DNA from: Chryseobacterium sp. SORGH_AS_0447 | Lineage (GTDB): Bacteria > Bacteroidota > Bacteroidia > Flavobacteriales > Weeksellaceae | Direction: 5' to 3' | DNA length: 64,000 nt | Assembly: GCF_030818695.1 (NCBI RefSeq) | Contig: NZ_JAUTAR010000001.1 | Location: forward strand, 3,528,501-3,592,500 | In this document: positions 27,086 through 35,620 of the stretch, one piece after another | Numbering within the stretch: position 1 is the stretch's first letter | Layout: the number at the start of each line of letters is the position of its first letter | Position numbers and translations under genes: made by a program | Notes under the pieces: generated by a model | What the model was told of the DNA's origin: nothing | What the model saw: the letters and a program-made list of their open reading frames with translations, nothing else | Databases searched by the model: none

Positions 27086-27847
27086 ATGAGAAGAAAAATA
27101 GTTGCAGGAAACTGGAAAATGAACAAAAATGTAATTGATGCCCAACAGTTGATGGTTCAGTTGCTAAGCTATAAAAACAACCATACGGCAAACTGTGAGG
27201 TTTGGATCGCTCCTCCGGCTTTATACCTGATGATGGCGAAAGATATTTTTGAAAAGGATGAAATCGGCGTTTTTGCACAGGACATCAGCGAACATGAAAG
27301 CGGGGCGTATACCGGGGAAATTTCTGCAGACATGCTGGAATCCATCGATGCTACCGGTTCACTAATCGGGCATTCCGAAAGAAGACAATACCACGGTGAA
27401 ACAGATTCTCACTGCAACAGAAAAGTAAAATTGGCTTTAGACAAAGGCCTGATTCCTGTTTACTGTAACGGAGAAACCCTGGAGCAGAGAAAAGCGGGAC
27501 AGCACTTTGAAGTGGTAAAAAACCAGACGGAAGTTGCTCTTTTCACCCTTTCTGCAGAAGAAATTAAAAAAGTAGTGATTGCCTACGAACCGGTTTGGGC
27601 TATCGGTACGGGCGAAACAGCCACTCCTGAACAGGCACAGGAAATCCACGCTCACATCAGAAACATTATTGCTGCAAAATACGGACAGGAAGTAGCGGAT
27701 GAAGTTTCCATTTTGTATGGAGGTTCCGTAAAGCCGGATAACGCGAAGGAAATTTTTTCCCAGCCGGATATTGACGGCGGACTGATCGGCGGAGCTGCTC
27801 TGAAATTAGAGGATTTCTCCAAAATCATCGAAGCCTTCAATTCGTAA
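27086..27847 (+). CDS. tpiA: Triose-phosphate isomerase
   Basis: 253 residues, full length. It interconverts dihydroxyacetone phosphate and glyceraldehyde 3-phosphate. Catalytic residues are visible: N and K in GNWKMNKN (about 9-16), H in IGHSERR (near 97), E in AYEPVWAIGTG (near 169) with the flexible loop 6, and the phosphate-binding YGGSVKPDN and GLIGGAAL. Closed by a perfect palindromic terminator at 27871. Confidence 0.98.
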   Translation: MRRKIVAGNWKMNKNVIDAQQLMVQLLSYKNNHTANCEVWIAPPALYLMMAKDIFEKDEIGVFAQDISEHESGAYTGEISADMLESIDATGSLIGHSERRQYHGETDSHCNRKVKLALDKGLIPVYCNGETLEQRKAGQHFEVVKNQTEVALFTLSAEEIKKVVIAYEPVWAIGTGETATPEQAQEIHAHIRNIIAAKYGQEVADEVSILYGGSVKPDNAKEIFSQPDIDGGLIGGAALKLEDFSKIIEAFNS

Positions 27848-27870
27848 AAACAATCAAATAAATACACATC

Positions 27871-27896
27871 AAAACCACCGGATCCGGTGGTTTTTT
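27871..27896 (+). terminator. Terminator of tpiA
   Basis: Perfect 24-base palindrome: arms AAAACCACCGGA and TCCGGTGGTTTT, continuing into TT. It could act on both strands. Confidence 0.85.
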
Positions 27897-27899
27897 ACG

Positions 27900-28529
27900 T
27901 TCATCCCAAATAGAAAAAAGTTAGGGAATCAGAATTTTAAATAAAGTTTCTTTTAATAACTACAAATAAGGTTGCTTCAGGTTCAGATTGGCTAACAGAT
28001 CATATTATTTTCCTGTTGAAAATAAAATGGTGTACTTTATAATCGACGACATGCCCGGATATAAAATACACGTATAATTTTTTCTCATAAATTCCGAAAA
28101 AAGAGCGGGAAAGTAGATAAACAAGTTTATTTTCTTGCGTTTGTTCAGGAATGGTGACTCCGTAAGTTTCCTCAATTTCAGCAACAATAATATACCGATA
28201 GTTTTCCTTGGATAAAGACATATGGCGTTTATTATAATGCGGTTGATGTAAAAATTATATACGCGCAAATGCAAATTTTGGATTTCAAATAAAGACAATT
28301 CATATAATATATGGTATTAAAACAGTAACAAAACTAAGTCTTATAAATTATTTCAAATATTTTCTACCATACACATTTTAGATCTCTAGAATCTGTAAAA
28401 TCAATAAGTGATCAACGTTTATTGGTTTAATTAAAATTTCAAGAAATATAGCTGTAAAAGATTGATTTGTCCAGGCATAGTAAAAGATAAGACATCTAAA
28501 AGAAGAATGTTAAAAAGCTCAATAAAAAA
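27900..28529. other. Intergenic region 27900-28529
   Basis: AT-rich stretch of 630 bases. Only a weak ORF (28000-28221, minus) is possible. No promoter or repeat recognised in 28300-28500. Confidence 0.5.
28000..28221 (-). CDS. Possible small hypothetical protein or gene remnant
   Basis: 73 residues, starting MSLSKENYRYIIVAEIEETYG and ending KVHHFIFNRKII. Residue composition is protein-like, but there is no recognised domain, no clear ribosome-binding context and no promoter motif. A second, overlapping frame on the same strand is equally long. It may be a fragment of a lost gene. Confidence 0.25.
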   Translation of the reverse strand: MSLSKENYRYIIVAEIEETYGVTIPEQTQENKLVYLLSRSFFGIYEKKLYVYFISGHVVDYKVHHFIFNRKII

Positions 28530-28550
28530 AGTCTCCCGGTTTGGGAGACT
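28530..28550 (-). terminator. Terminator of the phytase-like lipoprotein gene
   Basis: Stem AGTCTCCC / GGGAGACT with a 5-base loop, followed by seven T on the minus strand. Confidence 0.88.
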
Positions 28551-28565
28551 CAGAATATTTTGAAA

Positions 28566-29831
28566 CTATTTAATATCGACAACGTACATTGTACCTTTGT
28601 CGACTTTTCCTGTTTTCGGAAGAATTTTCGCTTTAGGATTTCCGTTTCCGTCGTCCACGATTCCAAAGTCATCGTCATTGAAAACAGCCAACTTGTTGTT
28701 TCCGAGGTAGACAATTCCTTCAAATTTATCATGCTCATATCCCAGTTTTGCCACCAGGTCAACGGCAAGGGTTTTAGAAACCGCCTGGATCCCCGCTGCG
28801 GAAATCTCGCTCCAGGTACACTGCTCCAACGCTTTTCCGTTAATTTTCATTCCATCCACTGCAGTAAGATCGGATCCGTTTACATCCGAAGCTCCGGAAA
28901 GATTGATCCGGTATACTTTTTTGATTCCTCCCTGGGAACCGAAGTTTCCGTCTCTTTCAATAACAAGAAACTCCGTACTGCTCAGTGCGGTAATGTCGCA
29001 TACCGAATCGGAAGCGCCACCGTCCTGCTGGTATAAAAACTGCTTGGTCTGCCCGGTAGCAATATCGAAAGTTATGATTCTCGTTAAGGTCTTATTGGTA
29101 GCCAGACTTTTGCTTGGCACATACATCATCGACTGGATGGTTCCTACCAACGTTCTTCCGTCCGGTGTAATGCACAATCCTTCCATCCCTCTGTTCGCCC
29201 TTCTTTTGGCCAATACTGCCGGCAATTTGCGTGTTCCTGTATTTACCCCGATCGGGCTGATTCTTTCCATCTCTACCCCTTCTGCGCTGTAATGTACAAT
29301 ATGAGGCCCGTATTCATCCGATACCCAGAAAGTACCGTCTGCAGCAGCGACAATACTTTCACTGTCCAGTCCGTAATTATCCGTTCCCAGTACATTTCCG
29401 TTGGCATCATAGGCTATTTCTCCCGTGCTACCCATTCCCGCAGGATTCGGTAGTCCCGTGATCGGCTGTCCTGACGGATTTTTAAGCTTGATATATTTGA
29501 TGACTTCAATATTCCCTTCTGCATTGATTTTGAAATGCATGATGGTAGGTGTAAAAGAAGGAGCCAGGAATTTCTTGCCATTCAGGTAATCCGTATTGGG
29601 ACCACGGTCCGTAATTACATAAAACTCCCCTTTTCTTGTAGGATGTGCCGCTGCACCGGATCCGAAGCCTCCGTTGATCACGTCAACGCCATTAATGGTT
29701 GCAAGCTTGCTGAAAGGAAATTCCTGTGGCAGCTTTGAATAATTGATATCCTGATTGTTATCGACCATTTCATAATCTTTACAGGCCACTAAGGAAGTAA
29801 GCACCCATGCAGAAAGCAGTATTTTTTTCAT
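28566..29831 (-). CDS. Phytase-family esterase-like lipoprotein
   Basis: 421 residues. Signal MKKILLSAWVLTSLVAC with a lipobox. The body is a phytase-like beta-propeller of the esterase-like-activity family: SGAAAHPTRKGEFYVITDRGPNTDY, TFWVSDEYGPHIVHYSAEG, RRANRGMEGLCITPDGRTLVGTIQS, and the closing KFEGIVYLGNNKLAVFNDDDFG. Anchored in the outer or inner membrane facing outward. Substrate not known; a phosphoester hydrolase role is inferred from the fold. It follows recombinase 2 on the same strand after 111 bases; a TACTTTCG at 29856-29849 (one mismatch to TAnnTTTG) may be its own -7 element. Confidence 0.85.
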   Translation of the reverse strand: MKKILLSAWVLTSLVACKDYEMVDNNQDINYSKLPQEFPFSKLATINGVDVINGGFGSGAAAHPTRKGEFYVITDRGPNTDYLNGKKFLAPSFTPTIMHFKINAEGNIEVIKYIKLKNPSGQPITGLPNPAGMGSTGEIAYDANGNVLGTDNYGLDSESIVAAADGTFWVSDEYGPHIVHYSAEGVEMERISPIGVNTGTRKLPAVLAKRRANRGMEGLCITPDGRTLVGTIQSMMYVPSKSLATNKTLTRIITFDIATGQTKQFLYQQDGGASDSVCDITALSSTEFLVIERDGNFGSQGGIKKVYRINLSGASDVNGSDLTAVDGMKINGKALEQCTWSEISAAGIQAVSKTLAVDLVAKLGYEHDKFEGIVYLGNNKLAVFNDDDFGIVDDGNGNPKAKILPKTGKVDKGTMYVVDIK

Positions 29832-29942
29832 GTCTTTTTATTGTGACGCGAAAGTAATGATGCTATATGAACTGATGTTTACGGGAATACTAAGGGAAAA
29901 TTAAATAAAGCCTGCGTGGTATTAAATTTTTATAAATTAAAT

Positions 29943-31172
29943 CTAAGCTCCTTCCGCATAAATTTTATCAAAATAATTGCCCAGGTTGATGACTCTTGCA
30001 TGGTTTACCGGGTTGATGTAATTAAGAAACATCTGCTCGGTACTGTGGCCGGTAGCCTGCATCAGCAATGGAGTCGGGATTTTGCCGTAAAAGTTTGAGG
30101 CAAAGCTCCTTCTTCCGATATGGCTGCTGATATTCTGCCATTTCTCCGTATCCGTTTCTTTTCCCCGAAACCCCATCCTTTTTCGTATGGTAACTTTGTC
30201 GTTGATTTTCGCCAGTGCTGCAATTTTTTTAATCTGCTCGTTATAGATGCCGGGATTTAGAGGTTTCGGGAAACTGTTTCCATAGCGCGCCATGACCTTA
30301 AGCACCACGGGATGAAGCGGAAGCACAACCTCTTTCCCTGTCTTTTGCTGAACGAAAGAAATACATGGCCTGCCCTCAATGTTTAAAAGCTGGCTTGGAT
30401 TAAACCTCATGAAATCCGAGATCCGCTGGCCCGTATAGCAGCTGATAATCAGCCAGTCTTTGGCATGCTGCAGACTTTTGGGAACCTTCAGCTTCTTGAT
30501 TCGTACAATTTCCTTCTCATCCAGGATCATTACTTTTCTGGAAACCTTACATTTGGGAATTTCCAGCTGCCTTACATTCGTTCTTATTCCCTTTGTTTCA
30601 GCGAAATTCAGGATGGTTTTGATGAATTCTGCCGATCGGTTAATGGTGCTTTCGGTATATTCTTCCTGTCTTCCGAATGCATAAAAGTCTGCAATAAAGG
30701 AACGGTCTATTCCTTCCGGGAAAATACGCTGATATCGAAAACCTTCAAATTTTTCCATCAGACGCATAAAAACCTGGTAACGGCGGTAAGTGGAAAGGCA
30801 GACTGCATTCTTCTTCTGTTCCAGATACTCTCCCATCAGAGAAAGGAATGAACCTGTAGTATACACAGGATGCTCTTCAGAACAGATGTTTTTGATAACT
30901 GTAGAAATGGTTTTTACAGAAACATGGGGATTTTCTCTGAGAAGTTCTGAAATCCTGATCTTCAGACTATTTAATACAGCATTAAGCTTTTTATATGGTT
31001 TGCAGTAAATATTTAATGGCCTCTGCTTTTCAGAATCCCAATCTCCTCCGGAAATAAAAAGCGGCAAACAGAACTTATGATTCCGATTTCCTGAAATACC
31101 GGAAGACAAAACTAGGTGAATCTGATGTTTTAAACCATAAGGTTTTCGGGATAAAAAGTAAGAAAAAATCAT
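29943..31172 (-). CDS. Tyrosine recombinase, switch 2 (putative DNA invertase)
   Basis: 409 residues, same length as the enzyme at 438-1667 and very similar throughout, most strongly in the catalytic half. The same active-site set is present: R in TGQRISDF, K in SFVQQKTGKE, H and R in SSHIGRRSFASN, H in ATGHST, Y in FLNYI. The differences concentrate in the N-terminal 100 residues (arm and core-binding regions), consistent with slightly different site preference. Its start codon is 50 bases from the left recombination site of switch 2, and the promoter inside the switch faces it. Inferred to invert 31243-31442. Confidence 0.9.
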   Translation of the reverse strand: MIFSYFLSRKPYGLKHQIHLVLSSGISGNRNHKFCLPLFISGGDWDSEKQRPLNIYCKPYKKLNAVLNSLKIRISELLRENPHVSVKTISTVIKNICSEEHPVYTTGSFLSLMGEYLEQKKNAVCLSTYRRYQVFMRLMEKFEGFRYQRIFPEGIDRSFIADFYAFGRQEEYTESTINRSAEFIKTILNFAETKGIRTNVRQLEIPKCKVSRKVMILDEKEIVRIKKLKVPKSLQHAKDWLIISCYTGQRISDFMRFNPSQLLNIEGRPCISFVQQKTGKEVVLPLHPVVLKVMARYGNSFPKPLNPGIYNEQIKKIAALAKINDKVTIRKRMGFRGKETDTEKWQNISSHIGRRSFASNFYGKIPTPLLMQATGHSTEQMFLNYINPVNHARVINLGNYFDKIYAEGA

Positions 31173-31222
31173 GGGATAGGGATTAAATATTATTTAAGTT
31201 TAACCCAAAAATAGTTCAAATA

Positions 31223-31242
31223 ATTAGTCTTTTATAGACTAA
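31223..31242 (+). repeat. Left inverted repeat of switch 2 (recombination site)
   Basis: 20 bases repeated exactly in inverse orientation at 31443-31462. Arms ATTAGTCT and AGACTAA around spacer TTTAT; the last arm base (C at 31243) differs from the right site. The sequence matches the switch 1 sites except that the central spacer base is T instead of C. Confidence 0.87.
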
Positions 31243-31442
31243 CATTGCAAAGATATAGATTTATTTTTATAGTCCATATATATATGTGTAAAATATTGTA
31301 ATGTAGATTATTATCACTTTTCATTGATTTATTTACAATTCATTAATATTCTTAATTAAATGCTCATGATTGTATCTGAATAAATTTTTTACAATCTATT
31401 CTTAATCTAAAATATTCATTTATAATTGAATAAAATTTCATA
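31243..31442. mobile_element. Invertible promoter segment, switch 2 (about 200 bp)
   Basis: AT-rich segment between inverted repeats, homologous at both ends to switch 1. The only good -7 element is at its left end and faces the recombinase (minus strand). The right end, facing the surface operon, has only an imperfect TATAATTG near 31419. The current state is therefore predicted to be recombinase on, surface operon off. Confidence 0.8.
31248..31277 (-). promoter_or_regulatory. Promoter inside switch 2, now facing the recombinase
   Basis: On the minus strand TATCTTTG occupies 31255-31248, identical to the -7 element of switch 1. The triplet 19 bases upstream is ATG (31277-31275) instead of TTG, so this promoter is probably weaker than that of switch 1. 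Confidence 0.72.
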
Positions 31443-31462
31443 TTAGTCTATAAAAGACTAAT
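31443..31462 (-). repeat. Right inverted repeat of switch 2 (recombination site)
   Basis: Exact reverse complement of 31223-31242; spacer ATAAA against TTTAT. It ends 70 bases before the ATG of the surface protein at 31533, against 68 bases at switch 1. The intervening leader is homologous at both loci (..TTACAGGT before ATG). Confidence 0.87.
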
Positions 31463-31532
31463 GTGGAAACTAATATGAAATGAAAAATCTTCAGGTTCGA
31501 TCTTAATTCAATAAACATAAAATTTTACAGGT

Positions 31533-32918
31533 ATGAAAAAAAACTTATCTGCTGCAGCTGTACTCTTATTTTCAGCTGTGATGTATTCCCAGGTGGGTAT
31601 CAATAACCAAAGCCCGAAAGCAACCTTGGATATTACAGCCAAAACCACAGACGGCAGCAAACCGGAAGGCATCATTGCCCCGAGACTGACGGGTGACCAG
31701 ATTAAAGCGGCAGACGGGCAGTATGGCTCCGATCAGAAGGGAGCTGTCGTTTATGCAACGGCTGCAGTTTCCTCATCAAGTACAAAAACAGCTAATATTA
31801 CAGCAGAAGGATATTACTTCTTCGACGGGAGTGTGTGGCAAAAGGTAGGCTCAGGAGCTGATACAAGCATTTACAAAGGTAGCGGAAGTCTATCCGGAAA
31901 TACGGTAGTAGCACAAAATGCCAGTACCCTGGCTTTTACAGGAACCTCAGCCAACGCTTTTTCAGTAGATGGAAATACGCTTTCTGTAGATGCTGCCAAT
32001 CACAGACTTGGGCTTGGAACTAAAATACCACGGGTAAGGCTTGAAATTGTTGGAACAGGTTCGGAGGATGACGATGTGAATATTGAATCCCATGCCATCA
32101 GCACAGACAGTGGAATGCTGAACCTGATGAAATCCGGAGGAACCGCAAACTCTATGACTGCCGTATCAGCCAATAACCTGTTGGGAGCAATACAATTTGC
32201 AGGGTACGACGGCAGTAATTATGTATCCGGCAGTAAGCTTAAAGCTGTAGTAGACGGAACAGTAAATTCGCTGTCTGTTCCCACAGCCCTTACATTTTCT
32301 ACCGGAGTTAATGAAACCAATTCATTTGAAAGAATGAGAATAACTTCCGCAGGAAATATAGGAATCGGAACGACTGCTCCGGCTGCAAAATTAGAAGTTA
32401 ATAACGGATCTACCGCAGGTGCGATTAAAATCGTCGACGGGACGCAGGGTGCGGGCAAAGTACTCACTTCAGATACTAATGGATTGGGGATGTGGAAGGA
32501 TGTTTCAGCAAATATGGTAATTCCTGCTTTGGTTTCTTCAACGACTACTTCTCCAGCCAACGATAACGCGTTCAGGTATACCGGCCAATCAATCACACTA
32601 TCTACTGGAAGATGGATGATATGGGTGTCGGGATATTGGGATTATACTGCTGGAGTAACAACCAGTTGTAATGGTTATTTAAGATGGGATACAGCTTCTT
32701 CGTCAAACAGTCCTATTACCGGTACATCTAATCGTATTACAGCCTATAATCAGGGTTGGAACTATGTTTATACACAGGGATGGGTGGGACCTATTACAAT
32801 TTCCAGCAGTTCCCAGACTTTATACCTAAAAAGTGCAGGAGATGGATCACAAAACAACAGTATGTCTTTTCAAGCTGACTCGAATACATATAATGTTTTT
32901 GCCGTTCAGGTTAAATAA
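31533..32918 (+). CDS. Secreted surface/fibril protein A, under switch 2
   Basis: 461 residues. Signal peptide MKKNLSAAAVLLFSAVMYSQ, then the N-terminal module VGINNQSPKATLDITAKTTD common to a family of exported flavobacterial surface proteins. A beta-rich middle includes GNIGIGTTAPAAKLEVNNGS and the tail-fibre-like IVDGTQGAGKVLTSDTNG block near 305. A distinct C-terminal domain of about 140 residues is rich in Ser, Thr, Tyr and Trp (WMIWVSGYWDYTAG). No standard type IX secretion tail is obvious. First gene after the switch; the protein at 33022 follows after 103 bases. Inferred phase-variable adhesin or fibre; ligand unknown. Confidence 0.75.
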   Translation: MKKNLSAAAVLLFSAVMYSQVGINNQSPKATLDITAKTTDGSKPEGIIAPRLTGDQIKAADGQYGSDQKGAVVYATAAVSSSSTKTANITAEGYYFFDGSVWQKVGSGADTSIYKGSGSLSGNTVVAQNASTLAFTGTSANAFSVDGNTLSVDAANHRLGLGTKIPRVRLEIVGTGSEDDDVNIESHAISTDSGMLNLMKSGGTANSMTAVSANNLLGAIQFAGYDGSNYVSGSKLKAVVDGTVNSLSVPTALTFSTGVNETNSFERMRITSAGNIGIGTTAPAAKLEVNNGSTAGAIKIVDGTQGAGKVLTSDTNGLGMWKDVSANMVIPALVSSTTTSPANDNAFRYTGQSITLSTGRWMIWVSGYWDYTAGVTTSCNGYLRWDTASSSNSPITGTSNRITAYNQGWNYVYTQGWVGPITISSSSQTLYLKSAGDGSQNNSMSFQADSNTYNVFAVQVK

Positions 32919-33021
32919 TTCTATTGAAATATTTCACAACAATATCCTCATTAAATGACGGAAGGTATAAAAATCTTTAGTCAGGTTTAATCAAAATTTA
33001 ATAATTTAAAAATCAATAAAT

Positions 33022-34602
33022 ATGAAAAAAAACTTATCTGCTGCAGCTGTACTTTTATTTTCAGCTGTGATGTATTCCCAGGTGGGTATCAACAACCAAA
33101 GTCCGAAAGCCACTTTAGACATTACGGCAAAAACAACGGACGGTAGTAAACCGGAAGGCATCATTGCTCCGAGACTTACCGGCGATCAGATCAAAGCGGC
33201 AGACGGGCAGTATGGCTCCGATCAGAAGGGAACGATAGTCTATGCAACTTCCCCTGTGAATTCCGCAAGTACTAAAACCGCCAATATTAATGTAGAAGGC
33301 TATTATTATTTTGACGGAAGCCTTTGGCAGAAAGTAGGTAATACAGCAGCGGCCAATAGCTGGAGCCTCATAGGGAATGCAGGTACAGATCCTACTGTAA
33401 ACTTTATAGGTACTACGAATCTTCATCCGTTGTTGATAAAGACCAACAGCAACTTAGCAGGTTATATAGGGACGGCTGCTTCCGATAACCTTACCCTGGG
33501 GGTCAATGCCGGAAAAGCCAATACTACAGGTAACCTGAACGTATTTGTTGGTAATAATGCTGGTTTCGCTAATACACAGGGAAATTCAAACATATTTATG
33601 GGATCTTATTCAGGGACTGCCAATACCACCGGAAACTCTAATGTTTTTATGGGCTACAACTCCGGAAGCAGCAGCACAACAGGAGATGCCAATGCTTTTG
33701 TAGGAACATGGGCAGGGAATGCGAATACCACCGGAGGTTATAATGCTTTTATGGGCTACCAGGCAGGAAACAGCAATACGACCGGAAGCGACAATACTTT
33801 TCTGGGCTACAGCTCAGGAAGGAACAATACTACAGCAAACAATAACGTTGCTGTAGGAACGCTGGCAGGACAGACCATTACAACGGGCGGTAACAATACA
33901 TTTATAGGAACCGGTGCAGATGCGGATACCAATAATCTTACCAATGCCACGGCAATAGGTTATGGCGCTAAGGTAAGCACCAGCAACAGCCTTGTTTTAG
34001 GCGGTACGGGATCTTCAGCAGTGAATGTGGGAATAGGAACATCTGCACCGGGAGCCAGGCTGGAAGTTAACAATGGTTCTACCGCAGGTGCAATCAAAAT
34101 TATAGACGGTACTCAAGGTGCAAATAAGGTACTTACTTCTGATGCTAACGGGGTTGGAACCTGGAAGAAAAGTTCTGCAACGATATCCACAATTTTAGGA
34201 ACGCTTCCATCTTCTACTGTAAATGATTTATCTACAAATAAATACCTTGGGGCTTATATTACATTATCACCGGGAAAATGGCTGATTTACTTAAACGTTC
34301 AGGTAAATGATGTTAATACAATTCCATCCGGACAATATGCTTGGGTTCGATATACATTATCTTCTTCTAACAGTTCAGGTAATGGTTCTGATCATACAGG
34401 ATTAAACTTTCTACAGTCAAGTGTTGTTTCTTCAAATTTAACATATACAGGAGCCTATTGGCCATGCCAGGGTGTACTTCCTGTTGAGGTCACGACAGGT
34501 GGAACATTTTATATTTGGGCAGTTAACTGTAACGGAGCAGTTTCCGGCCTTAGCATTGGAAATAATCCTGAGAACTACATTTTTGCTATTCCAATTTTAT
34601 AA
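33022..34602 (+). CDS. Secreted surface/fibril protein B with YadA-head-like repeats
   Basis: 526 residues. The first 100 residues are nearly identical to protein A, also at DNA level. Residues about 165-300 hold eight or so 16-residue repeats of the form NTTGNSNVFMGYNSG, the left-handed beta-roll signature of YadA/Hep_Hag trimeric adhesin heads. The shared block EVNNGSTAGAIKIIDGTQGA follows, then a C-terminal domain unrelated to that of protein A (WVRYTLSSSNSSGNGSDH). No promoter motif lies in the 103-base gap to protein A, so both should be read from the switch. Inferred adhesin. Confidence 0.78.
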   Translation: MKKNLSAAAVLLFSAVMYSQVGINNQSPKATLDITAKTTDGSKPEGIIAPRLTGDQIKAADGQYGSDQKGTIVYATSPVNSASTKTANINVEGYYYFDGSLWQKVGNTAAANSWSLIGNAGTDPTVNFIGTTNLHPLLIKTNSNLAGYIGTAASDNLTLGVNAGKANTTGNLNVFVGNNAGFANTQGNSNIFMGSYSGTANTTGNSNVFMGYNSGSSSTTGDANAFVGTWAGNANTTGGYNAFMGYQAGNSNTTGSDNTFLGYSSGRNNTTANNNVAVGTLAGQTITTGGNNTFIGTGADADTNNLTNATAIGYGAKVSTSNSLVLGGTGSSAVNVGIGTSAPGARLEVNNGSTAGAIKIIDGTQGANKVLTSDANGVGTWKKSSATISTILGTLPSSTVNDLSTNKYLGAYITLSPGKWLIYLNVQVNDVNTIPSGQYAWVRYTLSSSNSSGNGSDHTGLNFLQSSVVSSNLTYTGAYWPCQGVLPVEVTTGGTFYIWAVNCNGAVSGLSIGNNPENYIFAIPIL

Positions 34603-34811
34603 ATATTATAAAAAATAAGAATCATTTACATTCTTTAGCATACACGTCTTCAGAATAATGAACTCATATAAAAATAGTTAATATTTAATATAAAGCAGAT
34701 AAGCTATTTCATTCAATGCCTGAAATTAAAGAATAACATCATCATATTGTTGAAAAAACAAATAGCTTTAAGACTTTAACTACTACTATTTAACCTCAAT
34801 TTATCAAACCC

Positions 34812-35267
34812 ATGAATTTCAAAAACATCCATATCGGCAGTCTCATTGAAAAAAAAGCAGCGGAAAGCGGGATCGAAATCTCCCGCATCTGCAACTTTAT
34901 GAAATGCGATGAAGACCAGGTGAACATCATGTACCAATCTCATGACCTTTCCACCGACCATCTCCTGCGGTGGAGCAAACTTCTTGAGTACGATTTTTTC
35001 AGGCTCTATACCCAGCATCTGATCCTTTATGCCCCGCCCGGCAGCATGAATCAGCACAATAAGGAAACGGAAAAGAAATCCCAGCTTCCTGTATTCCGCA
35101 AGAACATCTACACCAAGGAAATCATTGATTTTATGATGGACCTGCTGCACAAAGGAGTAAAAACAAAGGCGGAAATCATCCGCGAGTACCGTATTCCCAA
35201 AACAACGCTTTACAAATGGATCACCAAAGAAACGACCGCAAACCCGAACGAATATGAGAACGCCTGA
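34812..35267 (+). CDS. HTH protein, first gene of two-gene module (copy 1)
   Basis: 151 residues. The N-terminal region (about 1-75, MNFKNIHIGSLIEKKAAESG) has a XRE-like helical pattern and the family motif YDFFRLYTQHLILYAPP. The C-terminal region has a transposase-type helix-turn-helix, KTKAEIIREYRIPKTTLYKWI (about 118-138). Such proteins are often labelled transposases, but no catalytic domain is present. The stop overlaps the next gene by 14 bases, so translation is coupled. It follows the surface genes after 209 bases. A second copy of the same pair lies at 37114-37894. Probably DNA-binding regulators; target unknown. Confidence 0.7.
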   Translation: MNFKNIHIGSLIEKKAAESGIEISRICNFMKCDEDQVNIMYQSHDLSTDHLLRWSKLLEYDFFRLYTQHLILYAPPGSMNQHNKETEKKSQLPVFRKNIYTKEIIDFMMDLLHKGVKTKAEIIREYRIPKTTLYKWITKETTANPNEYENA

Positions 35268-35571
35268 TTACCTTAAAATATACCGAGATATGATCCGGAT
35301 CAAATATCCCGACAAAGAAGCGGTCTGCAGCAAGATTCTGGACAAAAGCGAAATTGGTTTTCTGGACATTATCCGGCTCAATACCCTTATTGCAGGGCAG
35401 CCGGACAGGGAAAGAAGCCAGGAAAACCAGAAGCTCAAATCCTACGACAAGAGAACGATTTTACAGATTCTGGACTACCAGAAAAAGCACAGGCTGAACA
35501 ACACCCAGCTGGCAGGACATTTTAAGCTGAGCCGCAATACCGTAACCAAGTGGAAAAAGCTGTTTCTCTAA
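35254..35571 (+). CDS. HTH protein, second gene of two-gene module (copy 1)
   Basis: 105 residues. The N-terminal half is helical (PDYLKIYRDMIRIKYPDKEA, and DIIRLNTLIAG). The C-terminal half carries a helix-turn-helix HRLNNTQLAGHFKLSRNTVTKWKKLF (about 78-104). It starts inside the end of the preceding HTH gene (14-base overlap). Paralogue at 37547-37894. Likely acts with its partner. Confidence 0.7.
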   Translation: MRTPDYLKIYRDMIRIKYPDKEAVCSKILDKSEIGFLDIIRLNTLIAGQPDRERSQENQKLKSYDKRTILQILDYQKKHRLNNTQLAGHFKLSRNTVTKWKKLFL

Positions 35572-35620
35572 TTTGAGTCATTCTTATCAGGAAATCATAT
35601 TTTTAATATTGCTATTTAAA

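Noticed and set aside
28005..28298. 97-residue minus-strand ORF overlapping 28000-28221
   Set aside because: No family features and AT-rich composition; competes with an equally weak frame, so at most one, probably neither, is real.
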